A stretch of 64,000 nucleotides of DNA. Origin: Mycolicibacter senuensis. Lineage in GTDB: Bacteria > Actinomycetota > Actinomycetes > Mycobacteriales > Mycobacteriaceae. The stretch's first letter is position 1, and the number at the start of each line of letters is the position of its first letter. A program made the position numbers and the translations under genes. The notes beneath the pieces were generated by a model that was not told the origin of the DNA, did not search any database, and saw only the letters and a list, made by a program, of their open reading frames with translations. The stretch lies in contig NZ_LQPS01000039.1 in assembly GCF_002101885.1 (NCBI RefSeq), positions 124,001-188,000 of the forward strand, in the 5' to 3' direction. This document shows positions 62,032 through 64,000 of this stretch, one piece after another.

Positions 62032-62213
62032 CTTGAGTGAGCCCATGCGATCAGCAACGACAACTAATTAGGTAGCAAGACTAAAGTTATGTAGCATCAT
62101 TCTCCGGGTTCGCCATCGCCCGCCGCCGGCTTGTTGCGCAGCCGGCTCACCGGATCATCGGTCTGAACAGCGGGGATCGGCCTGAAGAACTGACATAGGG
62201 AAAGGACCGGGGA
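62032..62213 (+). promoter_or_regulatory. Intergenic region before siderophore-secretion gene
   Basis: An AT-rich patch (62058-62100, containing CTAATTAG and TAAAGTTATGTAGCAT) probably holds a promoter; TAGCAT fits a -10 element. GTAGCATCATTC here also occurs upstream of acyltransferase copy 2. A TTAGGT half-site is present, but a full IdeR box is not. Confidence 0.4.
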
Positions 62214-62708
62214 ATGGCTACAGTGGATTCCATGCCCACGCACCGCCCGATTCGCCGCCGCGGCGCCGCGGTGGCCGCTGCCGCCGCCCTGGCCGCGCTG
62301 ACCGCTGCACTGTTGCCGGTGACCGCCTCCGCCGACGCCACCGACGACTTTCCCATCCCGCGCCGGGTGATCCGCACCGACTGCAGCGCCGAGCAGATGT
62401 TGGCCGCCAGTCGCGACCTGTCGCCGATCTACTACGAGCGCTACATGATCGACATGCACAACAAGCCGGTCCAGGTGCAGCAGGCCGCCATCGATAAGAT
62501 GCACTGGTTCTTCTCGCTCAACCCCGAGCAGCGCCGGGCCTACTCCGAGGAACTGGCGACCAACTTCGCCGACCCACTGACCGTGTCCTGGCCCAACCAC
62601 GCCAAGATCTTCTTCAACAACAAGGGCGTCGTCGCCAAGTCGACCGAAGCCTGCAGCCAGTACCCGCGTGACGACATGTCGGTGTGGGACTGGTCGCCCA
62701 AGCCCTGA
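62214..62708 (+). CDS. Rv0455c-like secreted protein (siderophore secretion, DUF5078)
   Basis: This 164-residue protein has a signal peptide to about residue 40 (TASA-D). The mature part ([85 protein letters not shown]) is closely similar to Rv0455c, which is required for mycobactin secretion with MmpL4/5. Both conserved Cys are present. It lies downstream of mmpL, as expected for a shared export pathway. Confidence 0.88.
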   Translation: MATVDSMPTHRPIRRRGAAVAAAAALAALTAALLPVTASADATDDFPIPRRVIRTDCSAEQMLAASRDLSPIYYERYMIDMHNKPVQVQQAAIDKMHWFFSLNPEQRRAYSEELATNFADPLTVSWPNHAKIFFNNKGVVAKSTEACSQYPRDDMSVWDWSPKP

Positions 62709-62724
62709 CCGACCGGAGACACCG

Positions 62725-63285
62725 ATGCCCGGTTTCGTCCGTCGAATCACGCAGGCTCTGGCCGTCGCCGGCATGACGGCCGGTGTCGTCGCGGTCGCGG
62801 GTTCACCCGCGCACGCACAGCCGGCCGGGTTCCCCGATCTGGACACCTTCAGCCCGGCCCCGGTCGACGACTACCTCACGACCGGCCCCAAGGGGCCCGG
62901 ACGCTGGGTGAATTTCTCCACGCCGTACAACATCGCCTGCCAATTCGACGCGACCGAGCCGCCGGCCGGGTCCTCGCAGGCCATCATGTGCGACGGCGAC
63001 ATGCCCGGCATGGCGAACGCGCCGCTCAGTTCGGGTGCTCCGGTGGCCGAGGGCTGTGTGATCGGGACGGTGCGTTCCCAGGGTGCGGCGGGCCTGCGGT
63101 TGAACCGTGAATCGGCGAGCTGCGGCCGGCAGTTCTCCAACGGAGCGTTCCTGGGGGTCGGGCAGAAGCTGTCCTACGGCAACGTGACGTGCGCGGTGGG
63201 CACCGACCAATTGGTCGCCTGCCTCGACACCTCGCTGGGCCAGCACGGTTTCGTGCTGCGACCCTCCGGCAGCACGGCGTTCTGA
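62725..63285 (+). CDS. Secreted hypothetical protein
   Basis: This 186-residue protein has a signal peptide ending near SPAHA-QPAG. The mature part has four or more Cys (YNIACQFDA, IMCDGDMPG, EGCVIGTV, ASCGRQF, VTCAVG, VACLD), presumably disulfide-bonded, and ends with GFVLRPSGSTAF. It follows the Rv0455c-like gene by 16 bases and is likely co-transcribed. The family is common in mycobacteria; its function is unknown. Confidence 0.75.
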   Translation: MPGFVRRITQALAVAGMTAGVVAVAGSPAHAQPAGFPDLDTFSPAPVDDYLTTGPKGPGRWVNFSTPYNIACQFDATEPPAGSSQAIMCDGDMPGMANAPLSSGAPVAEGCVIGTVRSQGAAGLRLNRESASCGRQFSNGAFLGVGQKLSYGNVTCAVGTDQLVACLDTSLGQHGFVLRPSGSTAF

Positions 63286-63307
63286 GCCCCGAACCGGCCC
63301 CTGCGGG

Positions 63308-64000
63308 CTACGGGTTGATGTTGAACGTCGTCGTATAGGTCCGCGGGTGATACGGCGGCGGCGGGGCATCCGGCCCGACGGGCCAGCCCTCGGGGGTCGG
63401 CCAGGTACTGACCCGCATGGTGACCTGTTCCTGCCCGTTCGGCAGCGTCTCGACGTTGACGACGCTGGGGCCGTAGGGGACGGCCGGCTGATTGCCCGCG
63501 CTGGGAATGAAGCCCGGCCCGGTGAGCTCCTGCGCCGGCGCGGTGAGGAGTCCCTGCGGACTGCCCGCGGTCACGCCGACGATCTGGCTGCCGTTGCTGG
63601 CGCTGGTCAGCAGGTAGCCGCCCTGGGGCAGCGACACGATCTGGTTCTCCCGGTCACCGGCGCCCAGATTGTCGAAGGTGCCGACCTGATGCAGGCTGTC
63701 CATCCAGGTGTGGGGCGGGGCGCCGGCGGCGACCGGATCGGACTGCCACATCGCGCGCGGACCGTCCTGGCCGATGTTGCCGACGATGATCATCCTTCCC
63801 GACTCCGCGTCAAAGACCCCGCTGGCCTGCGAGATGCCGACCTTGGTGTCCGAGCCGATCGTGGTGCCCAGCAGCGGTCCCAGATCCGTTGCGGGATCAG
63901 CCAGGTTCTGGACCCGGGATTCCGGTGCGATGAAGTTGTCCGGAGACGTGCCGGGCCCGTAGGGGCGCACGCTGTAAAAGGCGTACTGCTGACCGTCGGG
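63308..64000 (-). CDS. Secreted-type hypothetical protein, 5' part outside window
   Basis: The reading frame is open from the stop at 63308 to the window edge, giving 230 C-terminal residues. It contains repeated Gly/Ser/Asn-rich beta-like segments (SGVFDAESGRMIIVGNIGQD, TFDNLGAGDRENQIVSLPQG, GGYLLTSASNGSQIVGVTAG) and ends with a Pro-rich tail and YTTTFNINP. It may be a beta-propeller or DUF4185-like surface protein; the assignment is weak. Confidence 0.7.
   Translation of the reverse strand, partial: PDGQQYAFYSVRPYGPGTSPDNFIAPESRVQNLADPATDLGPLLGTTIGSDTKVGISQASGVFDAESGRMIIVGNIGQDGPRAMWQSDPVAAGAPPHTWMDSLHQVGTFDNLGAGDRENQIVSLPQGGYLLTSASNGSQIVGVTAGSPQGLLTAPAQELTGPGFIPSAGNQPAVPYGPSVVNVETLPNGQEQVTMRVSTWPTPEGWPVGPDAPPPPYHPRTYTTTFNINP

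Noticed and set aside
62067..62085. Possible IdeR box before the Rv0455c-like gene
   Set aside because: TTAGGTAGCAAGACTAAAG keeps the first six bases but only about 8 of 19 overall, with no dyad; too weak next to the 15/19 match at 58652.
1..64000. CRISPR array, insertion sequences or a complete prophage
   Set aside because: No regularly spaced short repeats with unique spacers, no transposase or integrase motifs and no phage structural genes were seen; the only tandem repeats are PGRS and the nonapeptide units.

Overview
The window is a high-GC actinobacterial chromosome segment, almost certainly from a mycobacterium. The signatures are PGRS glycine-repeat proteins, an MmpS/MmpL pair, an Rv0455c-type siderophore-secretion protein, mycobactin-type (MbtK-like) acyltransferases, a FAAL-type FadD, a WS/DGAT acyltransferase and long blocks that follow the M. 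tuberculosis gene order. The recognisable blocks match Rv3772-Rv3777 (hisC2, echA21, lipE, quinone oxidoreductase), Rv3760-Rv3765c (LapA-like, fadE36, tcrXY), Rv3752c-Rv3754 (tadA, tyrA), Rv3730c-Rv3734c (primase, ligC, Nudix, WS/DGAT) and Rv0450c-Rv0455c (mmpL4/mmpS4/TetR/siderophore secretion). The PGRS proteins carry a signal-peptide-like N-terminus instead of a PE domain, which by inference favours a non-tuberculous species such as the M. terrae/Mycolicibacter group; this is not proven by the window.

Layout. 1-13.3 kb: two copies of a PGRS (+) / MbtK-like acyltransferase (-) module. The second PGRS gene encodes 3012 residues, and each acyltransferase is preceded by a conserved 15-codon leader ORF and a conserved untranslated leader. 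13.4-17.3 kb: a defence/toxin-antitoxin patch with AbiEii-like and DUF4143 gene remnants, VapBC, HigBA plus a small third ORF, and tRNA-Ser(TGA). 17.3-26.4 kb: mostly conserved metabolic genes, including the fully overlapping echA21-SMR-tesB-lipE operon and hisC2. 26.5-31.5 kb: tRNA-Ser(GCT) and tRNA-Arg(ACG), followed by an accessory island with a DUF4236 protein, a lipoprotein, a BrnT-like/RHH pair, a Fic remnant, and three tandem paralogous membrane proteins next to a small HTH regulator.

31.5-43.4 kb: an amidohydrolase/FadE36/SnoaL operon, TcrX-TcrY, small ORFs, tyrA, the tadA pair, tRNA-Ser(CGA), and a DUF4333/lipoprotein-peptidase operon. 43.5-53.5 kb: a TetR-controlled flavin oxidoreductase, a peptidoglycan amidase, WS/DGAT plus Nudix, a FadD, a DUF302 operon with twin copper-type operators, a haloalkane dehalogenase, and the ligC/PolDom pair for DNA end joining. 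53.6-57.9 kb: a compact module with a DsbA-like thioredoxin, CcdA, BlaI and a BlaR-type M56 protease, divergent from an L,D-transpeptidase and with a BlaI-like operator between them. 57.9-64 kb: TetR, mmpS, mmpL, the Rv0455c-like gene, a secreted protein and a partial gene. A clear IdeR-type iron box lies directly upstream of mmpS.

The unifying themes are iron/siderophore biology (MbtK-like genes, mmpS/mmpL, the secretion factor, the IdeR box, TcrXY) and cell-envelope remodelling. The strongest candidates for undescribed biology are the duplicated PGRS/acyltransferase module with its translationally coupled leader, the BlaI-thiol-redox-Ldt module, and the tandem membrane-protein array.
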